Assembly (NCBI GenBank): GCA_963786295.1
Contig: CAWAYV010000011.1
Span: forward strand, 62,001-126,000
DNA: 64,000 nucleotides
Direction: 5' to 3'
Source of the DNA: JACCZX01 sp963786295
GTDB lineage: Bacteria; Pseudomonadota; Gammaproteobacteria; Burkholderiales; Burkholderiaceae_F
Shown here: in pieces, positions 46,660 through 55,491 of the stretch
Layout of the letters: each line of letters starts with the position of its first letter
Position numbering within the stretch: position 1 is the stretch's first letter
Position numbers and translations under genes: made by a program
Notes under the pieces: generated by a model
Database searches by the model: none
Told to the model about the DNA's origin: nothing
What the model saw: the letters and a program-made list of their open reading frames with translations, nothing else

Positions 46660-47901
46660 ATGCGCATCGAAGCCGACGACATGAGCCTTGCCAATGCTGT
46701 GCAGCTTGCGGAGCTTGGCATAGCCGCGATTCACAGCGGTGACGCGACGTTCGATTTATCGGCTGTGCGCACGTGCGATTCGTCGGCGCTGGTTGTCTTG
46801 TTGGCATGGCAACGCACCGCGCAAGCCGCCGGACGTTCGATTCAAGTGTCCGGCGTGCCGGCCGATATGTTGAGCCTGGCGACCGTTTACGGTGTAGATA
46901 GCGTTCTGCCGATCTTCCGACCCGGCTCGCCCGTAGCTCGATCAACGACTAGGCCTCACGCAAGAGTCCCGGTGGCTGCCATTCAGGTTTCCGCCGTTAC
47001 CAAGCGCTACGGTTCCACGCTCGCACTCGATCGTGTCGATCTGCAAATCGAGCGCGGAGAATTCTTCGGCCTGCTCGGACCAAATGGAGCTGGCAAGACC
47101 ACGTTGATTTCCATCATTGCGGGGCTGGTGCGCGCCACCCACGGGCGCGTAACGGTGATGGGCCACGACGTGATTCATGATTACCGCGCAGCACGGTCGG
47201 CTCTGGGCGTCGTCCCGCAGGAGTTGGCGTTCGATCCGTTTTTTACCGTGCGTGAAACGCTGACCTTTCAGTCGGGCTACTTCGGGTTGGCCAACAACGG
47301 CGCGTGGATCGAGGAAGTGCTCGCTAATCTTGGCCTCGCGTCGCGCGCTGATACCAACATGCGAGCGCTCTCAGGAGGAATGAAGCGGCGCGTGTTGGTG
47401 GCGCAAGCGTTGGTGCACAAGCCGCCGGTGATCGTGCTCGACGAGCCCACGGCCGGAGTCGATGTCGAACTGCGGCAGACGCTATGGTCGTTCATTCGTC
47501 GCCTGAATCGGGAAGGTCACACGATCGTGCTGACCACGCACTATCTGGAGGAAGCGCAGGCGTTGTGCCAGAGAATTGCAATGCTCAGGGCCGGTACGGT
47601 GATAGCGCTCGACACGACGCGCGCATTGCTGTCTCACATCGAGGGCATGCAAATGACGATGCGCGTGCGCGGATCGGTGCCTCCTTCGGTGCTGGCGCAC
47701 CAAATCGACGAGCGTGATGGCGCACTTGTGCTGCGGCTAGGTGAGCCCGGGGACGTCGGCCGCGTTCTGGCCGAGTGTCAGGCGGCGGGCTGCGAAATTG
47801 AGGACCTGGAAGTCGGGCGCGCCGATCTCGAAGATGTCTTTCTGCAGCTGATGGCCGAGCGCGCCGAATTCGAACGCATCCCGGCGTTGGCGACAGCATG
47901 A
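46660..47901 (+). CDS. MlaB STAS domain fused to ABC-2 exporter ATPase
   Basis: A single 413-residue frame joins two proteins usually encoded separately. Residues ~1-90 are a STAS domain with DLSAVRTCDSSALVVLLAWQRTA, matching MlaB, the cytoplasmic partner of MlaF. From about residue 105 an ABC ATPase follows: Walker A GPNGAGKTT, signature LSGGMKRRV, Walker B VIVLDEPTAGVD and H-loop TTHY, like YadG. The linker RPGSPVARSTTRPHARVPVA has no stop. An internal GTG at 46971 could still start the ATPase separately. The permease follows, overlapping by 4 bases. Confidence 0.88.
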   Translation: MRIEADDMSLANAVQLAELGIAAIHSGDATFDLSAVRTCDSSALVVLLAWQRTAQAAGRSIQVSGVPADMLSLATVYGVDSVLPIFRPGSPVARSTTRPHARVPVAAIQVSAVTKRYGSTLALDRVDLQIERGEFFGLLGPNGAGKTTLISIIAGLVRATHGRVTVMGHDVIHDYRAARSALGVVPQELAFDPFFTVRETLTFQSGYFGLANNGAWIEEVLANLGLASRADTNMRALSGGMKRRVLVAQALVHKPPVIVLDEPTAGVDVELRQTLWSFIRRLNREGHTIVLTTHYLEEAQALCQRIAMLRAGTVIALDTTRALLSHIEGMQMTMRVRGSVPPSVLAHQIDERDGALVLRLGEPGDVGRVLAECQAAGCEIEDLEVGRADLEDVFLQLMAERAEFERIPALATA

Positions 47902-48668
47902 GCGCGTCGTCGGTGGTTTCGTTTCGCACCCTTTTGACGAAGGAGATGCTGCGTTTCTGGAAGGTGAGCTTCCAGACAATCGCGGCCCCGGTGCTAACGG
48001 CGGTGCTTTACCTGCTGGTGTTCGGCCATGTTCTTGAGGAACACGTACAGGCCCTACCAGGAATCAGCTACACCGCGTTCTTGATTCCGGGGCTGGTGAT
48101 GATGTCGGTGCTGCAAAACGCCTTTGCCAATTCGTCGTCGAGTCTGATCCAGTCAAAGATCATGGGCAGTTTGATCTTCGTGTTGTTGCCGCCACTTTCG
48201 CACTGGCAGCTGTTTGGCGCGTATGTGGCGGCCTCGATTGTGCGTGGAGTGATTGTCGGGCTGGGAGTGTTTGCCGTTACTGCGTGGTTTGCACCCCCAT
48301 CGTTTGCGGCTCCGCTGTGGATTCTCGCCTTCGGCGTGCTCGGCGCCGCCATGCTGGGAACGCTCGGTTTGATCGCCGGAATTTGGGCCGACAAGTTCGA
48401 TCAGCTGGCCGCGTTTCAAAACTTTATCGTGATGCCTGCGACGTTTTTGTCGGGCGTGTTCTACTCGGTGCAGAGCCTCCCTCCGTTTTGGAGGACGGTT
48501 TCGCACTTCAATCCGTTCTTCTACATGATCGACGGCTTTCGCTATGGCTTTTTTGCGCAATCCGACGTGAATCCCTGGTTGAGCCTGGGTGTCCTGGCGC
48601 TCGCGTTCGTCGTCGCTGCGCTCATTGGGGTCAACCTGCTGGCACGTGGCTTCAAGCTGAGAAATTAA
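47898..48668 (+). CDS. ABC-2 type transporter permease (YadH-like)
   Basis: A 256-residue inner-membrane permease with about six hydrophobic segments and the ABC-2 family features SVLQNAFANSSSSLIQSKIMGSL and FQNFIVMPATFLSGVFYSVQSLPP, then NPFFYMIDGFRYGFF. The partner ATPase is the C-terminal half of the preceding gene. The exported substrate is unknown; proximity to Mla genes suggests an envelope component. Its start overlaps the preceding stop (ATGA). Confidence 0.92.
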   Translation: MSASSVVSFRTLLTKEMLRFWKVSFQTIAAPVLTAVLYLLVFGHVLEEHVQALPGISYTAFLIPGLVMMSVLQNAFANSSSSLIQSKIMGSLIFVLLPPLSHWQLFGAYVAASIVRGVIVGLGVFAVTAWFAPPSFAAPLWILAFGVLGAAMLGTLGLIAGIWADKFDQLAAFQNFIVMPATFLSGVFYSVQSLPPFWRTVSHFNPFFYMIDGFRYGFFAQSDVNPWLSLGVLALAFVVAALIGVNLLARGFKLRN

Positions 48669-48928
48669 TGGAACCTACACCCGGCGATATAGAGCGCTAC
48701 ATAGCGGATGGCCTTGATTGCGAAGTGGTCAAGGTGTCCGGTGACGGTCGGCATTTCGAGGCGCTGGTCGTCAGCGCAGCGTTCGAAGGCAAGTCGCGCA
48801 TCGCGCGTCACCAGCAGGTGTACCGCGCGCTCGGCGACCGGATGCGGCAGGAAATCCATGCACTGTCGATGCGAACGCTGACGCCGACCGAGTTTCGACA
48901 GCAGGAATCTTCTGGGTCAGAAGGATGA
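48668..48928 (+). CDS. ibaG: BolA/IbaG family protein
   Basis: An 86-residue BolA-like protein. Motifs: CEVVKVSGDGRHFEALVVSAAFEGKSRIARHQQVYRALGDRM, the KH-like core with the conserved HFEALVVS and RHQQVY blocks. In E. coli IbaG works with monothiol glutaredoxins in iron-sulfur and acid stress biology. The ATG at 48668 overlaps the permease stop. mla-ABC-bolA-murA order matches other betaproteobacteria. Confidence 0.93.
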   Translation: MEPTPGDIERYIADGLDCEVVKVSGDGRHFEALVVSAAFEGKSRIARHQQVYRALGDRMRQEIHALSMRTLTPTEFRQQESSGSEG

Positions 48929-48980
48929 CTTCATCTTGTTTTCATTCGAACTTCGCGTCCCGTTCGCCTGTGTGCGCGAG

Positions 48981-49026
48981 CCTTGCACCCGATCGTCCGC
49001 ATTCGGCGGACGCGCCTGCAAGGAGC
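48981..49026 (+). promoter_or_regulatory. Nested hairpin covering an AAGGAG site upstream of murA
   Basis: An outer perfect 7-bp stem pairs 48981-48987 (CCTTGCA) with 49017-49023 (TGCAAGG); an inner perfect 7-bp stem pairs 48994-49000 with 49006-49012. The 3' arm of the outer stem contains most of the AAGGAG Shine-Dalgarno at 49020-49025, which serves the ATG at 49032. Pairing could limit translation of the murA-his transcript. Confidence 0.5.
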
Positions 49027-49127
49027 TTTAAATGCCCGATTCACACCCGGCGACTTTTCGTGTCACCCGTGCCGTACAGTTCCGCTCCTCGTTAAGTCAG
49101 CGGGCGCGGGCCGGCAGTGTTGGTGCG

Positions 49128-50378
49128 ATGGACAAACTGAAAATTCATGGCGGTACACGCCTAGCAGGCGAAATCACCGTTTCGGGGGCCAAAAACGCTG
49201 CTTTGCCCATTCTGGTCGCGTCACTGTTGACAGCCGACGAGTTAATCGTCGACAACGTGCCGCAACTGCAGGACGTGGCCACGACACTGAAGCTGCTGAA
49301 GCAGATGGGCGTTGCGATCGAGCGCGACGGCACGACCGTGCGGCTCAAAGCAAGTGCCCTTACGAACACCAAAGCGCCGTACGAACTCGTGAAGACGATG
49401 CGCGCGTCAATCCTGGTGCTCGGCCCGCTGGTTGCGCGCGCAGGGCAAGCGTACGTGTCGCTGCCTGGCGGTTGCGCCATCGGTGCGCGCCCGGTCGATC
49501 AGCACATCAAGGGGCTTGAAGCGCTTGGCGCAACGATCCGTATCGAAAACGGATTCGTGGTTGCTGAGGCGAAGCGATTGCGGGGCGCACGCATCGTGAC
49601 AGACATGGTGACAGTGACCGGCACTGAAAATCTGATGATGGCGGCAACGCTGGCGCACGGCGAAACGATTCTCGAGAATGCTGCGCGTGAGCCCGAAGTT
49701 GTCGATCTGGCCGCTGCGCTGAACGCGATGGGCGCACGCATCCGCGGCGCGGGCACTGATCGAATTGCGATCGAAGGCGTCGAGCAGCTGCACGGTGCGC
49801 GGCACAGAGTCATGCCCGATCGCATCGAAACCGGCACGTTTTTGAGCGCGGTGGTCGCCACCGGGGGGCACGCAGCGCTGCGCGGCGCCGCCGCTGAGAC
49901 TTTGGAGTCGGTATTGGTCAAGCTGCGCGAAGCAGGGGCGCAGATCGATGCGCAAAACGGGGCGCTACGCGTCCGTATGGACTCTCGCCCACGCGCCGTG
50001 AGCCTGCGCACTGCTCCCTATCCTGATTTTCCAACCGATATGCAGGCGCAATTCATGGCGCTCAATTGCGTGGCCGACGGCGTAGGAGCGATCACCGAGA
50101 CGATTTTCGAGAACCGCTTTATGCATGTCTCCGAGCTGCAGCGGCTCGGCGCGAACATTACGATCGACGGCAACACTGCCACCGTGCGTGGCGTTGACAA
50201 ACTCGCCGGTGCGCCGGTGATGGCCACCGATTTGCGCGCGTCCGCCAGCCTCATCGTCGCCGCCCTTGCAGCCGAGGGAGAGACGACGGTTGATCGCATT
50301 TACCATCTGGACCGCGGCTACGAGAACATGGAGCACAAGCTCGCTGCGCTGGGTGCCGATGTTGTACGGGTGAAATAG
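49128..50378 (+). CDS. murA: UDP-N-acetylglucosamine 1-carboxyvinyltransferase
   Basis: MurA (416 aa) makes the first committed peptidoglycan precursor from UDP-GlcNAc and PEP. The fosfomycin-sensitive active-site cysteine is seen at about residue 116 in SLPGGCAIGARPVDQHI. Other motifs: SGAKNAALPILVASLL at the start and ALNCVADG. The ATG at 49128 matches the family start MDKLKIHGG, but it lacks a Shine-Dalgarno. An in-frame ATG at 49032 has a strong AAGGAG and would add 32 unusual residues; the true start is uncertain. Confidence 0.93.
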   Translation: MDKLKIHGGTRLAGEITVSGAKNAALPILVASLLTADELIVDNVPQLQDVATTLKLLKQMGVAIERDGTTVRLKASALTNTKAPYELVKTMRASILVLGPLVARAGQAYVSLPGGCAIGARPVDQHIKGLEALGATIRIENGFVVAEAKRLRGARIVTDMVTVTGTENLMMAATLAHGETILENAAREPEVVDLAAALNAMGARIRGAGTDRIAIEGVEQLHGARHRVMPDRIETGTFLSAVVATGGHAALRGAAAETLESVLVKLREAGAQIDAQNGALRVRMDSRPRAVSLRTAPYPDFPTDMQAQFMALNCVADGVGAITETIFENRFMHVSELQRLGANITIDGNTATVRGVDKLAGAPVMATDLRASASLIVAALAAEGETTVDRIYHLDRGYENMEHKLAALGADVVRVK

Positions 50379-50384
50379 GGACAT

Positions 50385-51047
50385 GTGTTGATCACGCTTG
50401 CACTTTCAAAGGGAAGAATTTTCGACGAGGCGCAGCCGTTGCTGGCAGCGGCCGGTATCGGCCCGCTCGAGGACTCGGAAGCCTCGCGCAAGTTGATCAT
50501 CGGCACGACGGATCCAAACGTGCGCATCGTCGTTGTGCGCGCTTCCGACGTACCGACCTACGTTCAATACGGGGCGGCGGAGCTTGGTGTCGCCGGGAAG
50601 GATGTGCTGCTCGAACACGGCGCGCATTGGGGCGATCGCGGCTTATATCAGCCGGTCGATCTCGGCATCGCACGGTGCCGCCTGTGCGTGGCGGTACCGG
50701 TCGGCTTTGATTATGCGAATGCAGTCCGGCGTGGTGCTCGTTTGCGCGTCGCCACCAAATACGTGCAAACCGCGCGCGAGCACTTCGCGGCGAAGGGTGT
50801 GCACGTCGATCTGATCAAGTTGTACGGATCGATGGAGCTCGCACCGTTGGCTGGATTGGCCGATGTGATCGTCGATTTGGTGTCGTCGGGCAGTACGTTG
50901 AAGGCCAACAAATTGGTCGAAGTAGAGGAAGTCGCACCGATTTCGGCGCGGCTGATCGTCAATCAATCGGCGCTAAAGGTGAGGCGTGAAGAGCTGATGC
51001 CGTTAATCGCGCGCATCGAAGACGCCTCCGCAGCGTTTGTACTCTGA
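50385..51047 (+). CDS. hisG: ATP phosphoribosyltransferase, short form
   Basis: HisG (220 aa) joins ATP and PRPP in the first step of histidine synthesis. It is the short form, lacking the C-terminal regulatory domain, so by family knowledge it needs the HisRS-like partner HisZ, not in this window. Seen: LALSKGRIFDEAQPLL and the PRPP loop VDLVSSGSTLKANKLVEVE. It starts with GTG at 50385. Its stop overlaps hisD. Confidence 0.95.
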   Translation: MLITLALSKGRIFDEAQPLLAAAGIGPLEDSEASRKLIIGTTDPNVRIVVVRASDVPTYVQYGAAELGVAGKDVLLEHGAHWGDRGLYQPVDLGIARCRLCVAVPVGFDYANAVRRGARLRVATKYVQTAREHFAAKGVHVDLIKLYGSMELAPLAGLADVIVDLVSSGSTLKANKLVEVEEVAPISARLIVNQSALKVRREELMPLIARIEDASAAFVL

Positions 51048-52378
51048 TGGGCATACGCAGGCTCAACGCGAACGACGCGAGCTTCGATGCGCAGTTCGCG
51101 GCGCTGATTGCGACCGACACCGCCATTGACCGGGAAGTCGAGCGCGTCGCCGGCGCCATCGTCGACGATGTCAAGCGTCGCGGAGATGCCGCGTTACTCG
51201 AATACACGAACCGGTTTGATCGCCTTACCGCGGCGACCGTCGCCGAGCTCGAAATCCTGGCGCCCGAGATGCGGTCAGCACTGGACTCGCTGGGGGGCGA
51301 GCAACGCAGCGCACTGGAAACCGCCGCGCAGCGCATACGCGCATTTCACGAGCGGCAGCTGCAGGCATCCTGGAGCTACACCGAAGACGATGGCACTCAA
51401 CTCGGTCAGCGTATCGGTGCGCTTCAAAGCGTCGGCCTTTACGTGCCGGGCGGCCTTGCAGCTTATCCGTCGTCGGTCTTGATGAACGCGTTGCCGGCGC
51501 GAGTCGCCGGTGTGGAAAGCATCGTGATGGTCGTGCCTGCGCCCGGCGGTGTGCGTAACGCGCTTGTGCTGGCGGCGGCGTCGCTGGCTGGTGTGACGCG
51601 CGTATTCACGATCGGCGGCGCGCAGGCGGTGGCTGCGCTCGCGTACGGTACGCAGACCATTGCGGCAGTCGATAAGATCGTCGGACCCGGCAACGCCTAC
51701 GTCGCGGCGGCCAAACGGCGCGTGTTCGGCACCGTCGGTATCGATCTGATCGCAGGGCCGAGCGAAATTGTCGTGATCTGCGACGGCAAGACCGAGCCCG
51801 ATTGGATTGCAATGGATCTGTTTTCGCAGGCCGAGCACGACGAGACTGCGCAAGCGATATTGTTGACCGACGATTCGACGTTCATCGAGCGCGTCCAAGC
51901 GTCGATCGAGCGTCTGTTGCCAACGATGCCGCGCCGCGCGATTATCGAAAGGTCGCTGGCCAACAGAGGCGCACTGATCTTGACGCTTGACTTGCAGCAA
52001 GCGTGCGAAATCGCCAATCGCATCGCACCCGAGCATCTGGAAATTTCGACCGATGATCCCGAACACTGGGCCGAAAAGATCCTGCACGCCGGTGCGATGT
52101 TTTTGGGCCGCTACACGAGCGAGGCGATCGGAGACTACTGCGCGGGACCGAATCACGTGCTGCCCACCGCGCGCTCCGCGCGTTTCTCATCCGCGCTTGG
52201 CGTCTACGATTTTCAAAAGCGCACGAGCGTCGTGCGCGTTTCGGCAACCGGCGCGCAAAAGTTGGGGAGGGTCGCTGCCACGCTGGCGCGCGGCGAGCGA
52301 TTGCCGGCACACGCAGCCAGCGCGGAATTTCGCATTGCTGTAGAGCCGCGTGCCGAGCCGCGCTTGATCGATCGCTGA
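51047..52378 (+). CDS. hisD: Histidinol dehydrogenase
   Basis: HisD (443 aa) carries out the last two steps of histidine synthesis, NAD-dependent oxidation of histidinol to histidine. Visible motifs: GLYVPGGLAAYPSSVLMNALPA, VDKIVGPGNAYVAAAKR, GIDLIAGPSEIVVI, and the zinc-site region QAEHDETAQA, with GPNHVLPT near the end. The ATG overlaps the hisG stop (TGATG) and its own stop overlaps hisC, so translation is coupled. Confidence 0.96.
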   Translation: MGIRRLNANDASFDAQFAALIATDTAIDREVERVAGAIVDDVKRRGDAALLEYTNRFDRLTAATVAELEILAPEMRSALDSLGGEQRSALETAAQRIRAFHERQLQASWSYTEDDGTQLGQRIGALQSVGLYVPGGLAAYPSSVLMNALPARVAGVESIVMVVPAPGGVRNALVLAAASLAGVTRVFTIGGAQAVAALAYGTQTIAAVDKIVGPGNAYVAAAKRRVFGTVGIDLIAGPSEIVVICDGKTEPDWIAMDLFSQAEHDETAQAILLTDDSTFIERVQASIERLLPTMPRRAIIERSLANRGALILTLDLQQACEIANRIAPEHLEISTDDPEHWAEKILHAGAMFLGRYTSEAIGDYCAGPNHVLPTARSARFSSALGVYDFQKRTSVVRVSATGAQKLGRVAATLARGERLPAHAASAEFRIAVEPRAEPRLIDR

Positions 52379-53472
52379 TGATTGATCGCCTGGGTCCACG
52401 GCCCAACCTCACCGTCATTCGAGAAGATGTGCGCGCGATCCAGGCGTACCCGGTGCCCAGTGCGGTCGGGTTTGTAAAACTTGACGCGATGGAAAATCCC
52501 TTTTCGCTGCCTGAAGGGTTGCAGCAGCAGCTGGGTGAGCGGCTTGGAAAACTGGCGCTGAATCGGTATCCGCTTTCGGACCCGCGGGGGTTCAAGGAGC
52601 GGCTAGGCAAAGCGGTCGGTCTGCCGCCCGGAATGCAGTTAATGCTCGGCAACGGTTCCGATGAGCTGATCCACTTGATCATTCTGGCGTGCGCCAAGCC
52701 GGGTACGACGGTGCTCGCGCCGGCGCCGAGCTTTGTGATGTACGAGATGTCTGCGCGCTTCGATCATTGCAACTATGTGGGCGTGCCGCTGAAGGAAAAC
52801 TTCGCGCTTGATGCGGAGGGAATGCTCAAAGCCATCGCTGAGCACCAACCCGCCGTCGTTTTCATCGCCTATCCGAACAACCCGACGGGAAATCTGTTCG
52901 ATCGCACTGCGATCGAAGCGATTTTGCGCACCGCGCCTGGCATCGTTGTGATCGACGAAGCGTATCTGCCGTTTGCGCAGGATACGTGGATGCCGCTGCT
53001 GAAAAGGACACCGAATTTGCTGGTGCTGCGCACGTTATCGAAGCTGGGACTGGCCGGCATCCGGCTCGGTTATCTGGCGGCCGACGGCGATTGGATCGAG
53101 CAATTCGAGAAGCTACGTCCGCCCTATAACGTCAACGTATTGACACTCGCTGCGGCCGATTTGATGCTCGAAAACATGTCGATCCTCGATGCGCAAGCGG
53201 GCGCACTGCGCAGTGAGCGCGGCAAGCTGCTCAGTCAGTTGCAGGCGACACCGGGTGTGCGCGCGTTTGATTCGGCGGCAAACTTCATTCTGTTTCGCGT
53301 TGCGAACGCCGACGCCGTATTTGCCGCGTTGAAGCAGCGCGGGGTGCTTATCAAGAACGTCGCGTCAAGTCACCCGCTGCTCGCTGGCTGTCTGCGCGTT
53401 ACAGTAGGCACTGTCTCTGAAAACGAAATGTTCTTGAAGGCGTTGCGAGCGTCGCTCGGTAGCGGACAATGA
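52378..53472 (+). CDS. hisC: Histidinol-phosphate aminotransferase
   Basis: HisC (364 aa) is a PLP aminotransferase acting on imidazole acetol phosphate. The PLP-lysine motif is RTLSKLGLAGIRLGYL; LGNGSDELIHLI and YPNNPTGNLFD are further class II signatures. The start is the ATG at 52378 overlapping the hisD stop. It overlaps hisB by 4 bases. Intact. Confidence 0.95.
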   Translation: MIDRLGPRPNLTVIREDVRAIQAYPVPSAVGFVKLDAMENPFSLPEGLQQQLGERLGKLALNRYPLSDPRGFKERLGKAVGLPPGMQLMLGNGSDELIHLIILACAKPGTTVLAPAPSFVMYEMSARFDHCNYVGVPLKENFALDAEGMLKAIAEHQPAVVFIAYPNNPTGNLFDRTAIEAILRTAPGIVVIDEAYLPFAQDTWMPLLKRTPNLLVLRTLSKLGLAGIRLGYLAADGDWIEQFEKLRPPYNVNVLTLAAADLMLENMSILDAQAGALRSERGKLLSQLQATPGVRAFDSAANFILFRVANADAVFAALKQRGVLIKNVASSHPLLAGCLRVTVGTVSENEMFLKALRASLGSGQ

Positions 53473-54074
53473 GCACCATGGCCGTCAATTCTCGCCGCGC
53501 CGAGGTCGAGCGCAACACCAAGGAAACGCAGATCCGAGTGGCTGTCGATCTCGACGGAAGCGGCACCAGCCGGCTCGCGACCGGTATCGGTTTTTTTGAT
53601 CACATGCTGGAACAAATCGCGCGGCACGGTGCGATCGACCTGACGATCGAAGCGCGTGGCGATCTGCATATCGATGGTCATCACACCGTTGAGGATGTCG
53701 GCATCGCATTCGGGCAGGCGCTGGCGAAGGCGCTGGGGGATAAGGCAGGCATCCGACGCTATGGGCACGCCTATGTGCCGCTCGATGAAGCGCTATCGCG
53801 CGTCGTGATCGATCTGTCGGGCCGGCCCGGACTCGAATGGCACGTACCGTTTACGCGCGCGATGATCGGCGGGTTCGATGTCGACCTGACGCATGAGTTT
53901 TTCCAGGGCTTTTCCAATCATGCGCTGGCGACGGTGCACATCGACAATCTGCGCGGCGACAACTCGCATCATCAATGCGAGACGGTGTTCAAGGCGTTCG
54001 CGCGAGCGCTGCGCATGGCAGTCGAGCACGATCCGCGCGCGACCGGAGTACCTTCGACCAAGGGATCGCTCTGA
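53469..54074 (+). CDS. hisB: Imidazoleglycerol-phosphate dehydratase
   Basis: HisB (201 aa) dehydrates IGP; it is the monofunctional form without the histidinol phosphatase domain found in E. coli. The metal-binding motifs GFFDHMLEQIARHG, DGHHTVEDVGI, and later LRGDNSHHQCETVFKAFARAL are clear. The ATG at 53469 overlaps the hisC stop. The family C terminus STKGSL ends exactly before the TGA. Confidence 0.96.
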   Translation: MSTMAVNSRRAEVERNTKETQIRVAVDLDGSGTSRLATGIGFFDHMLEQIARHGAIDLTIEARGDLHIDGHHTVEDVGIAFGQALAKALGDKAGIRRYGHAYVPLDEALSRVVIDLSGRPGLEWHVPFTRAMIGGFDVDLTHEFFQGFSNHALATVHIDNLRGDNSHHQCETVFKAFARALRMAVEHDPRATGVPSTKGSL

Positions 54075-54698
54075 TCGCTGTCGTTGATTACGGGATGGGC
54101 AATCTGCGTTCGGTTGCCAAGGCTATCGAGCATGTCGCGCCGCACGAGCGAGTCGAGGTCACGTCGGACCCCGCGGTGGTGCTTGGCGCCGCCCGCGTCG
54201 TGTTCCCAGGGCAGGGCGCGATGCCCGATTGCATGCGGTATCTACGTGAGTCGGGATTGGAGCAAGCCGTGCGCGATGCGGCGCAGACGCAAGCCGTTGC
54301 TTGCGGTTTGTATCGGCGAACAGATGCTGTTCGATCGCAGCGAGGAGGGCGATACGCCTGGACTTGGACTGTTTAGCGGCGACGTGGTCCGGTTTTTGCC
54401 CGACATGCCAGGGTCAAACGGTCGGCTGAAGGTGCCGCACATGGGATGGAATCGCGTCCGGCAGAGCAAGCCGCATGCACTGTGGAACGGGATCGACGAT
54501 CAAAGTTGGTTCTATTTCGTCCACAGCTACTACGTCGCCCCCCGTGAAAAGGAGCTGATTACAGGGGAAACTACATACGGCGGCACCTTTACCTGCGCCG
54601 TTGCGAGAGATAATATTTTTGCCACCCAGTTTCATCCGGAAAAAAGCGCCGCGGCCGGCCTACGCATCTACGAAAACTTCACGCGCTGGAACCCTTGA
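54071..54698 (+). CDS. hisH: Imidazole glycerol phosphate synthase glutaminase subunit (one-base frameshift)
   Basis: HisH supplies ammonia from glutamine to HisF. The N-terminal part IAVVDYGMGNLRSVAKAIEHV runs to about RDAAQ; the frame must shift near 54289 (CAG-A-CGC) to continue RKPLLAVCIGEQMLFDRSEEG, which contains the nucleophile cysteine. The His and Glu of the triad are in TQFHPEKS. The corrected length is about 208 residues, as expected. The start is unclear: a CTG at 54071 overlapping the hisB end fits best, and an ATG is lacking. Confidence 0.87.
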
Positions 54699-54738
54699 GC
54701 GTTCGCCGCTCAGAGGTAGGCTTCTTCGCGCAGCCCCC

Positions 54739-55483
54739 ATGCTGCTGTATCCCGGCCATTGATCTGAAAGACGGACGCTGTGTGCGTTTGCGTCAGGGCA
54801 ACATGGACGCCGATGTCAGCGTGTTCTCCGAGGATCCGGTGGCGATGGCGCGCCACTGGCGCGACCAGGGCGCGCGACGTCTGCATATCGTCGATCTAAA
54901 CGGTGCGCGCTCGGGCCGGCCGGTTAACGAACCGGTGATCAAGAAAATCGTCAAGGCGGTCGGCGAGGAGCTGCCGGTGCAATTGGGCGGCGGCCTGCGG
55001 GATCTCGATATCGTCGAGCGCTACATTGACGACGGCGTCAGCTTTGTCGTGATTGGCACTGCCGCGGTGAAGAACCCGGGTTTCCTGCACGACGCGTGCA
55101 GCGCTTTCGGCGGGCATGTGATCGTCGCCCTCGATGCGAAAGGCGGCAAGGTCGCGACCGATGGCTGGAGCAAGCTGACCGGACACGATGTGACCGATCT
55201 TGCGCTGAAGTTCGAGGACTACGGCCTCGAAGCGATCATCTACACCGACATCGGACGCGACGGCATGATGACCGGAGTCAACATCGAAGCGACCGCCGAA
55301 CTGGCGCGGCACGTGAAGATTCCGGTCTTTGCCAGCGGCGGGGTCGCCACTCTGGCGGACATCGAGCAACTGTGCGCGATGGAAGAAGAGGGCGTCGAAG
55401 GTGTCGTTCTCGGCCGCTCGCTGTATGAAGGCGCGATCGACTTCAAGGCAGCGCAGGAACGCGCCGACGCCTTAACGGCCTAG
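54739..55483 (+). CDS. hisA: Phosphoribosylformimino-AICAR phosphate isomerase (one-base frameshift at the start)
   Basis: HisA is a TIM-barrel isomerase (ProFAR to PRFAR). The family start is MLLIPAIDLKDGRCVRLRQG. Here the ATG at 54739 reads ATG CTG CTG and then an extra T near 54748 before ATC CCG GCC. Removing it gives 247 residues, a normal size. The main frame, read upstream, begins with an unrelated MSVRRSEVGFFAQPPCCC peptide from 54695, which I treat as an artefact of the insertion. Catalytic Asp is in IPAID and in TDIGRDGM. Confidence 0.9.
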
Positions 55484-55491
55484 CCAGACCC

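Noticed and set aside
51275..52156. 293-codon reverse-strand frame opposite hisD
   Set aside because: Shadow frame; hisD is intact and coupled to its neighbours.
54695..54738. An N-terminal extension MSVRRSEVGFFAQPPCCC on hisA
   Set aside because: It results from reading the wrong frame upstream of a one-base insertion; the family start MLLIPAID is found at 54739 once that base is removed.
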